A DNA stretch of 64,000 bases from Tannerellaceae bacterium (GCA_031255855.1 JAIRRS010000160.1:1-64000); one strand, 5' to 3'. Positions 8,344 through 16,859 are shown, counted from the first letter of the stretch. Notes: a model not told the origin generated them from the sequence alone. Made by a program: numbers and translations.

Positions 8344-9105
8344 TTAATTATTATCTGCATAAACCGATGACAAGTAGAATTTAGGAAATACTTTCACCTT
8401 TTTGCCTGTAACCAGATTATACATAACATTTGTACAAAGTCCAGCTACAATCCATGAGGCAATAGAAAGCTGAGGAGGGGGGAGAATATTGTCTTCATTT
8501 CTGTATTCCTTGACAACTTTGTCCATCCATTTTAGAGGAGTATTCCAGAAGCTGCTATAACGGAATACATACTCAGCCATCTGTAGTTCGAACCCTTCCG
8601 GGTCTTCTGACAATTGGGTCAATTGTATCCCATCCGGTTCTACGACTGCTAAAAAACCAATCCAGCCAAAATTGTAAGGGTGTAATACCGGAATATTATA
8701 CTTTTTGCAAGTGTTATCAAAAACAAAAGGGATATCAGACTTGAAATCTAAGGCATTGATTGCTATGTTGCAGTCCATAATTAACTCTTCTACATTATTC
8801 TTGTTTACAAAACAATTATGATAAGTGATGTTTGCCTGTGGATTGATAGAAAGTAAGCGTTGGGCTAACACTTCCGCTTTGTATTTCCCTAAATCAGCTT
8901 CCGTATAATTCTGACGATTGAGGTTACTCACTTCTATTTTATCCTCATCTACGATTATGATATTCTCAAAACCAAAACGCAAAGCACACTCAGCAATGAT
9001 ACTCCCAATCCCGGCACCGCCTAAAAGAATCTTCGTGTTCTTTATTTGTTCCTGCTCTTCTTTCCGTACATAAATACGGTTTCTACTATATCTTTCCATA
9101 TCCAT
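8344..9105 (-). CDS. Stand-alone E1/ThiF-family adenylyltransferase
   Basis: A protein of 253 residues from the ATG at 9105; a TTG at 9114 would add three residues, and ATG 9099 is also possible. The nucleotide-binding loop LLGGAGIGSIIAE (about 27-40) and the signature DEDKIEVSNLNRQ, with the Asn, Arg and Gln that contact ATP in MoeB/ThiF/E1 enzymes, are clear. NALDF provides the later acidic residue. The two CxxC zinc pairs of MoeB are absent, and so is a rhodanese or ubiquitin-like partner gene. Such enzymes adenylate a C-terminal carboxylate of a small protein or peptide. The candidate -7 element TAGATTTG (9112-9119) overlaps the start region, implying a leader of only a few nucleotides. 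The palindrome at 9143-9156 lies just upstream. Confidence 0.8.
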   Translation of the reverse strand: MDMERYSRNRIYVRKEEQEQIKNTKILLGGAGIGSIIAECALRFGFENIIIVDEDKIEVSNLNRQNYTEADLGKYKAEVLAQRLLSINPQANITYHNCFVNKNNVEELIMDCNIAINALDFKSDIPFVFDNTCKKYNIPVLHPYNFGWIGFLAVVEPDGIQLTQLSEDPEGFELQMAEYVFRYSSFWNTPLKWMDKVVKEYRNEDNILPPPQLSIASWIVAGLCTNVMYNLVTGKKVKVFPKFYLSSVYADNN

Positions 9106-9111
9106 TTTTTG

Positions 9112-9119
9112 CAAATCTA
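9112..9119 (-). promoter_or_regulatory. Candidate -7 element of the E1-like gene
   Basis: TAGATTTG on the minus strand matches TAnnTTTG. Transcription would begin near 9108, 3 to 9 nt before the possible ATG codons, so the mRNA may be nearly leaderless. Confidence 0.45.
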
Positions 9120-9142
9120 TGAAGTCTCTTATTATTCTTTAC

Positions 9143-9156
9143 TACACAAAAGTGTA
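9143..9156. promoter_or_regulatory. Operator-like palindrome O4 (E1-like promoter)
   Basis: TACACAAAAGTGTA, identical over 14 bp to O1 at 7170-7183. Its centre is 30.5 bp upstream of the start of the candidate -7 element. Confidence 0.55.
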
Positions 9157-9378
9157 ATAGTACATTTCAATCCTATCCTATCTTGGTTCGAACAATAAGA
9201 TTTCCATAATGGGATTTGCAGCTATGTATTCTGGAGTTAAATTACCAAAGCATGATATAGGGTTCGGATTTGTTCTGAAATGACGAAAGGTTTGGGGTCG
9301 CGGATTTTATAGTAATTATTTTTGATGTTGAATTGCTGCTTTTCCTTATCAGATAGTATGTATTTCCGAAAAGAGTCG

Positions 9379-9386
9379 TAAATTTG
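9379..9386 (+). promoter_or_regulatory. Probable -7 element of thrS
   Basis: TAAATTTG matches TAnnTTTG and lies 43 bp before the thrS ATG. No well-spaced TTTG was seen. Confidence 0.45.
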
Positions 9387-9429
9387 CACCTTATTCGAAA
9401 ATTAGTTTTTTAGCAATATATAATTGATT

Positions 9430-11394
9430 ATGATAAAGATTACATTTCCCGATAATTCTGTAAGAGAATATCCGGAAGGAGTAACTTCCCTTGAAATAGC
9501 AGAAAGTATCAGTTCGCGCCTGGCTCAGGAAGTGTTGGCTGCCGACGTTAATGGTGAGACATGGGATTTATGTCGTCCCATCAATCAAGCGTCTTCCGTT
9601 AAACTACTGAAGTGGGAAGACGACGAAGGAAAACATACCTATTGGCACTCCAGCGCCCACTTGATGGCGGAAGCCTTACAGGAATTGTATCCGGGAGTGA
9701 AATTCGGTATCGGGCCCGCTATTGAAAATGGCTTCTATTATGATGTAGACCCGGGTGAAGAACAAACGATAAAAGAAAGCGACTTTCCGGCTATTGAGGC
9801 CAAGATGATGGAATTAATCGCCCGCAAAGAAGAAATCAAACGTCAAAATATCGTTAAAAACGACGCGATGAAGATGTTTGACGAGAGGGGCGAAGTTTAT
9901 AAAACGGAATTAATAGGCGAACTGGAAGACGGGACGATTACCACCTATACACAAGGAAACTTCACCGACTTGTGCCGGGGGCCGCATTTGCCTAACACGT
10001 CATATATCAAGGCTGTTAAAATATTAAGTGTTGCCGGAGCTTACTGGCGGGGCGACGAAAAACGCAAACAATTGGTTCGTTTATACGGTATTACATTCCC
10101 AAAGAAAAAGATGCTCGACGAGTATCTCACATTCCTTGAGGAAGCCAAGAAGCGCGACCACCGGAAAATCGGGAAAGAACTTGAATTGTTTGCTTTTTCA
10201 CAAAACGTTGGAGCCGGGTTGCCGCTATGGTTGCCACGAGGTACACAACTTCGCCTGCAATTAGAAGACTTCCTGAAACGTATCCAAAAAAAATATGGTT
10301 ATCAACAGGTAATGACTCCTCATATCGGAGGTAAAATGTTGTATGTAACTTCGGGCCACTACGAAAAATATGGAAAAGATTCATTCCAGCCGATCCATAC
10401 GCCGCAAGAAGGAGAAGAATTTTTATTGAAACCGATGAACTGCCCGCATCATTGCGAAATTTATAAACTAATCCCACGCTCATACAAAGACCTCCCGATT
10501 CGTTTTGCCGAATTCGGAACGGTGTACCGCTATGAACAAAGCGGCGAGTTACACGGTTTGACGCGTGTGCGTGGTTTTACACAAGACGATGCCCATTTGT
10601 TCTGCCGTCCGGATCAGTTGAAGGCAGAGTTCTTAAAAGTAATGGACATCATCTTTATTATCTTCAAAGCATTGGATTTTGAAAATTTTGAAGCTCAAAT
10701 CTCATTGCGTGATCCCGATAACAAAGAAAAATATATCGGCTCGGAAGAAAATTGGGAAAAGGCCGAAGCCGCTATTATAGAGGCTTGCCGCGAGGCCGGT
10801 TTAAAAGCAAAAATAGAATTGGGAGAAGCCGCTTTTTACGGTCCCAAGCTAGACTTCATGGTGAAAGACGCCATCGGCCGCCGTTGGCAGTTGGGTACTA
10901 TCCAGGTAGATTACGGTTTGCCCGAACGTTTCGGACTGGAATACACCGGCGAAGACAATAAAAAGCACCGTCCGGTTATGATTCACCGCGCGCCGTTTGG
11001 GTCAATGGAACGTTTTGTGGCTGTATTGATAGAACATACCGGAGGTAAATTCCCGTTGTGGCTTACTCCCGACCAAGTATCCGTGTTGCCGGTAAGTGAA
11101 AAATATAATGATTATGCCTGGGAAGTAGCCCGGCGGTTGGAAGAGCAGGATATCCGCGTAATTGTTGACGATAGAAACGAAAAAGTAGGACGCAAAATAC
11201 GCGACAACGAGTTGAAGCGAATCCCTTACATGCTGATTGTAGGAGAAAAAGAAGCTGAAAACAACGAAGTTTCTGTAAGAAAACAGGGTGAAGGTGATAA
11301 AGGTTTCATGAAAATTGCTACATTTGCAGCGCTTTTAAATGATGAAGTAGAAGAAATGATGAATCGTTGGCAGAAGAATAAAGAAAAACAGTGA
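9430..11394 (+). CDS. thrS: Threonyl-tRNA synthetase
   Basis: Charges tRNA-Thr with threonine in the cytoplasm. I place the start at the ATG at 9430 (654 residues); a TTG six bases upstream is less likely. Domain order is standard: TGS domain (about 1-62), the alanyl/threonyl editing domain with [11 protein letters not shown], then the class II core and an anticodon-binding domain at the C-terminus. The catalytic zinc ligands are visible as Cys in KPMNCPHHC, His in DDAHLFC and His in [12 protein letters not shown]. Full length for the family. It is the first gene of the thrS-infC-rpmI-rplT cluster, an arrangement widespread in Bacteroidetes, 37 bp before infC. Confidence 0.98.
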   Translation: MIKITFPDNSVREYPEGVTSLEIAESISSRLAQEVLAADVNGETWDLCRPINQASSVKLLKWEDDEGKHTYWHSSAHLMAEALQELYPGVKFGIGPAIENGFYYDVDPGEEQTIKESDFPAIEAKMMELIARKEEIKRQNIVKNDAMKMFDERGEVYKTELIGELEDGTITTYTQGNFTDLCRGPHLPNTSYIKAVKILSVAGAYWRGDEKRKQLVRLYGITFPKKKMLDEYLTFLEEAKKRDHRKIGKELELFAFSQNVGAGLPLWLPRGTQLRLQLEDFLKRIQKKYGYQQVMTPHIGGKMLYVTSGHYEKYGKDSFQPIHTPQEGEEFLLKPMNCPHHCEIYKLIPRSYKDLPIRFAEFGTVYRYEQSGELHGLTRVRGFTQDDAHLFCRPDQLKAEFLKVMDIIFIIFKALDFENFEAQISLRDPDNKEKYIGSEENWEKAEAAIIEACREAGLKAKIELGEAAFYGPKLDFMVKDAIGRRWQLGTIQVDYGLPERFGLEYTGEDNKKHRPVMIHRAPFGSMERFVAVLIEHTGGKFPLWLTPDQVSVLPVSEKYNDYAWEVARRLEEQDIRVIVDDRNEKVGRKIRDNELKRIPYMLIVGEKEAENNEVSVRKQGEGDKGFMKIATFAALLNDEVEEMMNRWQKNKEKQ

Positions 11395-11431
11395 CTTAAA
11401 ATATTAATAACGAGGAGAATAAACTTTTTTA

Positions 11432-12061
11432 ATGAAGAAAGACAACCTGAAGGATCAGTATAGAATTAATGAACGCATCCGTGTGCGTGAAGTTCGTCTT
11501 GTTGGTGATGATGTGGAGCAGGGAGTTTATCCCATAGCAGAAGCGTTGAAAATTGCAGAAGCACAAGATCTTGATTTAGTCGAAATTTCACCCAATGCCA
11601 ATCCCCCCGTTTGTAGAGTAACTGATTATCAAAAATTCCTCTATCAACAAAAAAAACGCCAGAAAGAGCAGAAGGCCAAGTCTGTAAAAGTAATCGTAAA
11701 AGAAATCCGTTTCGGGCCGCAAACCGACGACCATGATTACAACTTTAAATTAAAGCATGCGAAAGGCTTTTTGGAAGAAGGAGCGAAAGTTAAAGCATAC
11801 GTATTCTTTAAAGGACGTTCTATCCTATTCAAAGAACAGGGAGAAGTATTATTACTTCGCTTTGCCAATGACTTGGAAGAGTACGGAAAAGTGGAACAAC
11901 TGCCGGTGCTGGAGGGAAAACGAATGATTATCATGATGACTCCTAAAAAAGCCAGCGTCGCGACGGCCAAACCTCAGCAACCGGCGCCTCCCAAAAAGGT
12001 TATCACGCTGAAACCAAAGGCGGAAGCGGATAAAAAAGAAGGAAATGAGAATAAAGAATAA
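11432..12061 (+). CDS. infC: Translation initiation factor IF-3
   Basis: Binds the 30S subunit, prevents premature 50S joining and checks start-codon pairing. The N-terminal domain (about 10-80; [15 protein letters not shown]) and C-terminal domain (about 85-170; [18 protein letters not shown]) are both present. A Lys/Pro/Ala-rich tail of some 35 residues follows, longer than in proteobacterial IF-3. The start is ATG preceded by GAGGAG, not the rare AUU used for autoregulation in Escherichia coli, so that control mechanism is not evident. It lies between thrS and rpmI on the same strand. Confidence 0.97.
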   Translation: MKKDNLKDQYRINERIRVREVRLVGDDVEQGVYPIAEALKIAEAQDLDLVEISPNANPPVCRVTDYQKFLYQQKKRQKEQKAKSVKVIVKEIRFGPQTDDHDYNFKLKHAKGFLEEGAKVKAYVFFKGRSILFKEQGEVLLLRFANDLEEYGKVEQLPVLEGKRMIIMMTPKKASVATAKPQQPAPPKKVITLKPKAEADKKEGNENKE

Positions 12062-12115
12062 AATTCCCGAATTACACGGGAACTATTAAATATTAATTAA
12101 AATAAAATTTGGAAA

Positions 12116-12313
12116 ATGCCTAAGATGAAGACTAATTCCGGTGCCAAAAAGAGGTTCGCCCTTACCGGAACAGGTAAAATCAAGAGAAAACATGCTTACA
12201 AAAGTCACATTCTGACAAAGAAGACTAAAAAGCAGAAGAGAAATCTTACACACACCGGATTGGTGCATGCATCAAACGAAAGTAATGTAAAAGAACTTCT
12301 TTGTTTGAAATAA
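12116..12313 (+). CDS. rpmI: 50S ribosomal protein L35
   Basis: A 65-residue basic protein of the large subunit. [14 protein letters not shown] at the N-terminus and the Lys-rich centre are diagnostic of bL35. Length is normal. It sits 54 bp after infC and 105 bp before rplT, the standard arrangement. Confidence 0.97.
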   Translation: MPKMKTNSGAKKRFALTGTGKIKRKHAYKSHILTKKTKKQKRNLTHTGLVHASNESNVKELLCLK

Positions 12314-12418
12314 CTTTTCTAAGTTAACGAGTTTTACAACGATTTTTATTAACCGAATGTATGCAGCTAAAAGTTCATCCCAGAGAGATGGCGCTAACAT
12401 TCAAAACAGATTAGAATT

Positions 12419-12763
12419 ATGCCAAGGTCAGTAAATCATGTTGCTTCAAGAGCAAAAAGAAAACGGATTCTGAAACTTACGAGAGGTTATTATGGCGCTC
12501 GTAAAAATGTTTGGACTGTTGCGAAAAACACGTGGGAGAAAGGTTTAACCTATGCTTACCGCGACCGTCGCAACAAAAAGCGTAATTTCCGCGCATTGTG
12601 GATACAGCGTATCAACGCTGCCGCGCGCCTGGAAGGTATGTCTTATTCACGTTTCATGGGAGCTTTACACGCTAAAGGAATTGAAATCAACCGTAAAGTA
12701 TTGGCAGACTTAGCCATGAATCATCCCGAAGCTTTCAAAGCGATCGTAGACAAGATTAAATAA
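12419..12763 (+). CDS. rplT: 50S ribosomal protein L20
   Basis: A 114-residue protein that binds 23S rRNA early in large-subunit assembly. [19 protein letters not shown] and the downstream [20 protein letters not shown] are typical of bL20. It is the last gene of the operon and is followed by a UUCG-capped terminator 24 nt after the stop. Confidence 0.98.
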   Translation: MPRSVNHVASRAKRKRILKLTRGYYGARKNVWTVAKNTWEKGLTYAYRDRRNKKRNFRALWIQRINAAARLEGMSYSRFMGALHAKGIEINRKVLADLAMNHPEAFKAIVDKIK

Positions 12764-12787
12764 AGAAACTACGCAGACATTAAAATA

Positions 12788-12817
12788 AAAAGAGCTTTCT
12801 TCGGAAGGCTCTTTTTT
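12788..12817 (+). terminator. rplT operon terminator with UUCG tetraloop
   Basis: AAAAGAGCTTTC and GAAGGCTCTTTT form a 12-bp stem with one G-U pair, closed by TTCG and ending in a run of six T. Confidence 0.85.
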
Positions 12818-12858
12818 GTTATTATACGGACATTTTATCCCATTTTGGGGTATTTTTA

Positions 12859-12890
12859 TTTGGTAATTCAAAACCTTCTTTTTACATTTG
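12859..12890 (+). promoter_or_regulatory. Consensus promoter of the structured RNA
   Basis: TTTG (12859-12862), 20 nt, then TACATTTG (12883-12890): an exact fit to the Bacteroidetes primary-sigma consensus. It predicts a start near 12895. Confidence 0.75.
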
Positions 12891-12894
12891 TGAT

Positions 12895-13143
12895 ATAAGA
12901 ACAACGGAATGGATGAGTTAAGCCGCACTTGTTCGATTGGGAAACTCATCAGTAAAATACAATTCCGAGACATAGCTCTTGTTGTCAATGGCGGGCCGCA
13001 ACCTTCGGGTTTGCTTCGGGCACAGCGGATTACAAAGATGGCAAAGCACTCAAATCCTGTCATACGGAGTTTGTTCATATCTACAGTGCGGCTTTCTTTC
13101 ATATGCAAAGGGGAGATTTTCATACGAAAATCCCCCCTTTTTT
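12895..13143 (+). ncRNA. ssrS: Structured small RNA downstream of rplT, probable Bacteroidales-1 / 6S RNA
   Basis: A transcript of about 245 nt is bounded by a consensus promoter and a strong intrinsic terminator. AAGCCGCACT (12920-12929) pairs perfectly with AGTGCGGCTT (13085-13094) to close the molecule. Further matching pairs nest inside it: AAACTC with GAGTTT, and TCCG..GACA with TGTC..CGGA. A CCGC/GCGG stem carries two small hairpins, AACC-ttcg-GGTT and TGC-ttcgg-GCA. The published Bacteroidales-1 motif lies downstream of L20 genes with its own promoter and terminator and has been equated with 6S RNA, which binds RNA polymerase. Location and architecture match; the family name rests on memory of that description. 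An ORF of 79 codons across it has no protein-like features. Confidence 0.7.
13107..13143 (+). terminator. Terminator of the structured RNA
   Basis: AAAGGGGAGATTTTC pairs with GAAAATC-CCCCCTTTT around a short loop, followed by a T run. Confidence 0.8.
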
Positions 13144-13284
13144 ATTAAACGACATATTAGGAAAACACAACTAAATAAATTTATTACATTTGCGATGGAC
13201 AACAACCGCTGAAAAAGAATACATTTATTCCGGTTAAAAAAAGGGAATCCCAATGAAAGGCTATGAACAGGTAGTCTGTTTCGA

Positions 13285-13403
13285 GAACATTTGTTGACAC
13301 AAGCTATTAATGAATTACCCGAAAAATACCGCATTATTTACTTATGGCACGTGAAGAAGAATTAGATTTGAATCCTTTGCTGGAACAAAATCCCGGTTGG
13401 TGA
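13285..13403 (+). pseudogene. Possible remnant of an ECF sigma factor
   Basis: One frame reads QAINELPEKYRIIYLWHVKKN then stop (13300-13365). The first part resembles the start of region 4 of ECF sigma factors (LPEKYR-type). A second frame from ATG 13344 gives REEELDLNPLLEQNPGW then stop at 13401-13403. Neither has a plausible beginning, and there are stops upstream. I read this as decayed coding DNA just before the sulfatase gene, but the match is short and could be chance. Confidence 0.3.
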
Positions 13404-13439
13404 TTTTTGAACGATATTTATTCATTAATTCAATATATT

Positions 13440-14984
13440 ATGAGAGTAAAGTATATACATCCTTTTTTGTTGTCTGCCGGTGTTGCCGGGTTTTGCCATG
13501 GGGAAGCGCCTGAGACTGAAGGGCAAATGGCTAACAGGAAGCCGCTGAACGTGGTTTTTATTCTGTCGGACGATCATCGTTATGATTATATGGGTTTTAT
13601 GAATGCTGTTCCTTGGCTTGAAACGCCGCATATGGATAGGATGGCTCGCGAGGGGGCTCATATAAAGAATGCCTTTGTTACGACGTCTCTCTCTTCGCCG
13701 AGCCGGGCTTCGATTCTTACGGGTATGTATTCGCATGCACACAAGGTGGTTGACAATTCAGCTCCGTTGCCTGCCGGTCTCCGGTTTTTTCCTGAATATT
13801 TGCAGGCGGCGGGTTATAAGACGGCTTTTTTCGGCAAATGGCACATGGGTAATGATTCTGGGGCTCCGCAACCGGGGTTTCACCACTGGGAAGGGTTCAG
13901 GGGGCAAGGGGAGTATTATAATCCGCGTATTAATACGAATGGCGAATGGATTGAGTATGCAGATAGTACGTATGTGACAGACTTGCTGACTGAGCATGCT
14001 ATCGACTTTATGAAAAAGCAACAGGCGGATAATGCACCTTTTTTTGTATATCTTTCCCATAAGGGAGTGCATGATGATTTTTCGGCTGCTAAACGGCATA
14101 AAGATTGTTATAAAGAGGAAGAGATTGTGTTGCCTCCTTCTTTTAACGTGCCTACTTATGGAATCAAAGAATTGCCGAGCCTTGATCCTGTAACCGGGAA
14201 GGCGGCGGCGGGTAAAGCGTATTATGGGGAAAACATGATGCCTGACTGGGTGAAAAGGCAACGGGAGAGCTGGCATGGCGTGGATTATTCTTATCATGGG
14301 CGGCCTTGGGATGTGCAGGTGCGGAAATATTGCGAGACGCTCCGTTCGGTGGATGAGAGTGTTGGCGCTGTTTTGGATTATCTGAAAGAGAATGGTCTTG
14401 ATGAGAATACATTGGTCATTTATATGGGTGACAACGGCTTTGCCTGGGGTGAACATGGTTTGATAGATAAACGCCAGTTTTATGAAGAGTCGGTGCGAGT
14501 ACCGATGTTGGCTTGGTGTCCGGGTATTTTGGCAGAGGGTGGCCTGGTTGTTGAAAATATGGTTCAAAATGTTGATATAGCGCCTACTATTATGGATTTC
14601 CTGGGTTTAGAAAAGGCTGAACAGATGGTGGGTTATTCCTTTATTCCTTTGCTGAAGGGTGAAAGACCTGATTGGCGTGAACGTATTTTTTATGAGTATT
14701 ATTGGGAGCATGAGTTTCCCCAGACTCCTACTATGCATGGGGTGCGTACTGATAGGTATAAGTATATCCGCTATCATGGGATATGGGATACGAACGAGTT
14801 TTACGACCTTTTGGTTGATCCTTATGAGATGAACAATTTGATTGCGTCGCCTGAGCATCAGCGTGTTATCAGGCTATTGAATCATGATTTGTATGATTGG
14901 CTGGAGGATACTGAGGGTATGAGTATTCCGCTTAAACGGACTGAGCGTCCGCATAGTGATCACCGGAATATGAGGTTTTATTAG
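13440..14984 (+). CDS. Serine-type sulfatase (S1 family)
   Basis: A 514-residue arylsulfatase-fold hydrolase that removes sulfate esters, probably from host or algal glycans. I start at the ATG at 13440, which gives a short hydrophobic N-terminal segment (about residues 5-20) consistent with export; a TTG 33 nt upstream is less likely. The activation motif reads SPSRASILTG, so the formylglycine precursor is Ser rather than Cys, which in anaerobes is matured by an anSME radical-SAM enzyme. Metal-site residues appear in ILSDDHR, FGKWHMG and MGDNGFAWGEHG. No anSME, SusC/D or other glycan gene lies beside it, so it is an orphan here. Substrate cannot be deduced. Confidence 0.9.
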   Translation: MRVKYIHPFLLSAGVAGFCHGEAPETEGQMANRKPLNVVFILSDDHRYDYMGFMNAVPWLETPHMDRMAREGAHIKNAFVTTSLSSPSRASILTGMYSHAHKVVDNSAPLPAGLRFFPEYLQAAGYKTAFFGKWHMGNDSGAPQPGFHHWEGFRGQGEYYNPRINTNGEWIEYADSTYVTDLLTEHAIDFMKKQQADNAPFFVYLSHKGVHDDFSAAKRHKDCYKEEEIVLPPSFNVPTYGIKELPSLDPVTGKAAAGKAYYGENMMPDWVKRQRESWHGVDYSYHGRPWDVQVRKYCETLRSVDESVGAVLDYLKENGLDENTLVIYMGDNGFAWGEHGLIDKRQFYEESVRVPMLAWCPGILAEGGLVVENMVQNVDIAPTIMDFLGLEKAEQMVGYSFIPLLKGERPDWRERIFYEYYWEHEFPQTPTMHGVRTDRYKYIRYHGIWDTNEFYDLLVDPYEMNNLIASPEHQRVIRLLNHDLYDWLEDTEGMSIPLKRTERPHSDHRNMRFY

Positions 14985-15043
14985 AATGGCTTGAGGGTGG
15001 AGGCGTGGCGAAGGTGTGATTATTTACGAATATTAATCATTCG

Positions 15044-15077
15044 TTTGCTTTATATATTGTCTAAAGAACTATATTTG
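15044..15077 (+). promoter_or_regulatory. Promoter of glutamine synthetase gene
   Basis: TTTG (15044-15047), 22 nt, then TATATTTG (15070-15077). The spacer is one or two bases longer than consensus. Start expected near 15081, giving an 84-nt leader. Confidence 0.55.
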
Positions 15078-15092
15078 CTTCTGGAATTAAGA

Positions 15093-15136
15093 TTGACCCG
15101 GGGTTGACGGGCAACTTGCCAACCACGGGTCGTCAA
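15093..15136 (+). promoter_or_regulatory. GC-rich hairpin in the glnA leader
   Basis: TTGACCCG (15093-15100) pairs with CGGGTC-G-TCAA (15126-15136, one bulged G), and GGTTG pairs with CAACC inside. The hairpin would form at about +13 of the leader, 28 nt before the ATG. There is no T run, so it is not a plain terminator. Confidence 0.5.
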
Positions 15137-15164
15137 AGAATAATTACTAACGACTTCAAACGCT

Positions 15165-16667
15165 ATGAACTACGAATTAGAAATGAATGCCAATCCTTTG
15201 GTCGTATTCTTACAGAAGCCGTCGTCTGAATTTACGAAAGCCGATATCATTTCCTACATACAGGGGAACGGGATACGGATGGTTAAGTTCATGTATCCTG
15301 CGGGCGACGGCAGGTTGAAAACCTTAAACTTTGTTATCACGAATCGTGCTTACCTTGATGAAATCCTTACTTATGGCGAGCGGGTGGATGGTTCGAGTTT
15401 GTTTTCTTTTATTGAAGCGGGGAGCAGTGACTTGTATGTGGTTCCCCGTTTCCGCACGGCTTTCGCAGATCCTTTTGCGGAAATTCCTACGCTTACGATG
15501 CTTTGTTCGTTTTTTAACAAAGACGGTGAGCCTTTGGAAAGCGCTCCCGAGTATACGCTTCAAAAAGCGAGTAAGGCTTTTACCGATGTAACGGGCATGA
15601 GGTTTGAGGCTATGGGCGAGCTGGAATATTATGTTATCGCTCCGGAAACCGGACTTTTCCCGGCTACCGATCAGCGGGGGTATCATGAATCGGGGCCATT
15701 TGCCAAATGTAACCGTTTCCTTTCCAAGTGTATGCAATATATTGCGCAAACGGGGGGCCTGGTTAAGTATGGACATTCTGAGGTAGGGAATTTTACCTTG
15801 GATGGAATAAATTATGAGCAAAATGAGATAGAATTTTTGCCAACCCGGGTGGAGGATGCTGCTGATCAATTGGTTATTGCCAAGTGGATTATCAGGAACC
15901 TGGCGCATGAATATGGTTTGAATGTTACGTTTGCACCGAAGATTACGCTGGGAAAAGCGGGTTCGGGCTTGCATGTGCATATGCGTATTACGAAGGATGG
16001 CAAGAATCAGATGCTGTCGGGAGGTAAGTTGTCGGACACTGCGCGCAAGGCTATTGCCGGGATGATGAAACTGGCGCCTTCTATTACGGCGTTTGGCAAT
16101 ACAAATCCTACTTGTTATTTCCGGTTGGTTCCTCACCAGGAGGCTCCGACTAATATTTGTTGGGGTGATCGTAACCGTTCGGTGTTGGTGCGTGTGCCTT
16201 TAGGGTGGACGTCTAAAAAGGATATGAGTTCTCTTGCCAACCCGCTGGAAGCTGAAAGCCTTTATAAGGCAGAGCAACGTCAAACAGTGGAGATACGTTC
16301 ACCCGACGGGTCGGCTGATATTTATCAATTACTTGCCGGGCTTACCGTTGCTTGCCGGCATGGTTTTGAGATGGAAGATGCTTTGAGGCTGGCGGAAGAA
16401 ACTTATGTTGACGTAAATATCCATCAGGCTGAAAACGCGAGCCGGCTGAAAACGCTGAAACAATTGCCGGGCAGTTGCGCGGCTTCGGCGGCTTGCTTGC
16501 AAGAACAGCGCAGTATATTTGAAGAGCACAATGTGTTTAGTCCTTATATGATTAACGGGATTATCCGTAAGCTGGAAGCGTTTAACGATGCTACGCTGCG
16601 GGAGGACTTGAAAGGAAAGTCTGAAGAACCGCAAGCATTGGTGAATAATTATTTCCACTGCGGATAA
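15165..16667 (+). CDS. glnA: Glutamine synthetase family protein
   Basis: A 500-residue enzyme expected to make glutamine from glutamate, ammonia and ATP. The N-terminal beta-grasp is followed by the catalytic barrel: MGELEYYVIAPE supplies the metal-binding glutamates, SEVGNFTLDGINYEQNEIEFLPT the next, GSGLHVHMRI the conserved His, and WGDRNRSVLVRVP the phosphate-binding arginines. The length (about 500) lies between classical GSI (about 470) and GSIII (about 730) and fits a GSI-like group common in Bacteroidetes. No adenylylation motif was recognised. It is monocistronic, with its own promoter and a structured leader. I cannot exclude a gamma-glutamyl-amine ligase function. Confidence 0.85.
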   Translation: MNYELEMNANPLVVFLQKPSSEFTKADIISYIQGNGIRMVKFMYPAGDGRLKTLNFVITNRAYLDEILTYGERVDGSSLFSFIEAGSSDLYVVPRFRTAFADPFAEIPTLTMLCSFFNKDGEPLESAPEYTLQKASKAFTDVTGMRFEAMGELEYYVIAPETGLFPATDQRGYHESGPFAKCNRFLSKCMQYIAQTGGLVKYGHSEVGNFTLDGINYEQNEIEFLPTRVEDAADQLVIAKWIIRNLAHEYGLNVTFAPKITLGKAGSGLHVHMRITKDGKNQMLSGGKLSDTARKAIAGMMKLAPSITAFGNTNPTCYFRLVPHQEAPTNICWGDRNRSVLVRVPLGWTSKKDMSSLANPLEAESLYKAEQRQTVEIRSPDGSADIYQLLAGLTVACRHGFEMEDALRLAEETYVDVNIHQAENASRLKTLKQLPGSCAASAACLQEQRSIFEEHNVFSPYMINGIIRKLEAFNDATLREDLKGKSEEPQALVNNYFHCG

Positions 16668-16712
16668 ATCGACAGAATATGGAAGCGCCGGATATGTTTG
16701 TCTGGAATGCTC

Positions 16713-16782
16713 CACACAGGGCGCGCGGCACGCGGCATGGGATATGTAGTGTATTCTGGCTTTCCGTGCCGCTCGTTGTGTG
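16713..16782. repeat. Interrupted GC-rich inverted repeat after glnA
   Basis: CACACA and GCGGCACG (16713-16718 and 16725-16732) are complementary to CGTGCCGC and TGTGTG (16765-16772 and 16777-16782). The arms flank about 32 nt. It lies between the glnA stop and the next promoter and is much more GC-rich than its surroundings. There is no T run. Confidence 0.5.
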
Positions 16783-16828
16783 TTGTGCGGCTTGTTTGAT
16801 ATTTTCTGTATAATTTTTTTCAATTTTT

Positions 16829-16859
16829 TTTGTTGTGTCGTTAATAAATCTTATATTTG
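16829..16859 (+). promoter_or_regulatory. Promoter giving a near-leaderless mRNA
   Basis: TTTG (16829-16832), 19 nt, then TATATTTG (16852-16859). The predicted start is within a base or two of the ATG at 16864. Confidence 0.6.

Larger units (their letters stand above)
9115..9429. other. 315-bp region between E1-like gene and thrS
   Basis: Holds the O4 palindrome and the thrS -7 element. No ORF, hairpin or other structure that I can support in the rest. Confidence 0.6.

Noticed and set aside
12909..13148. 79-codon ORF downstream of rplT
   Set aside because: It lies entirely inside the promoter- and terminator-bounded structured RNA; its codons coincide with RNA helices.
13758..14567. 269-codon ORF antisense to the sulfatase
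   Set aside because: Low-complexity His/Arg/Ile-rich translation opposite a gene with clear catalytic motifs; an antisense shadow.
15324..16136. 270-codon ORF antisense to glutamine synthetase
   Set aside because: Arg/Asn-rich translation with no fold-like pattern, opposite a well-supported gene.
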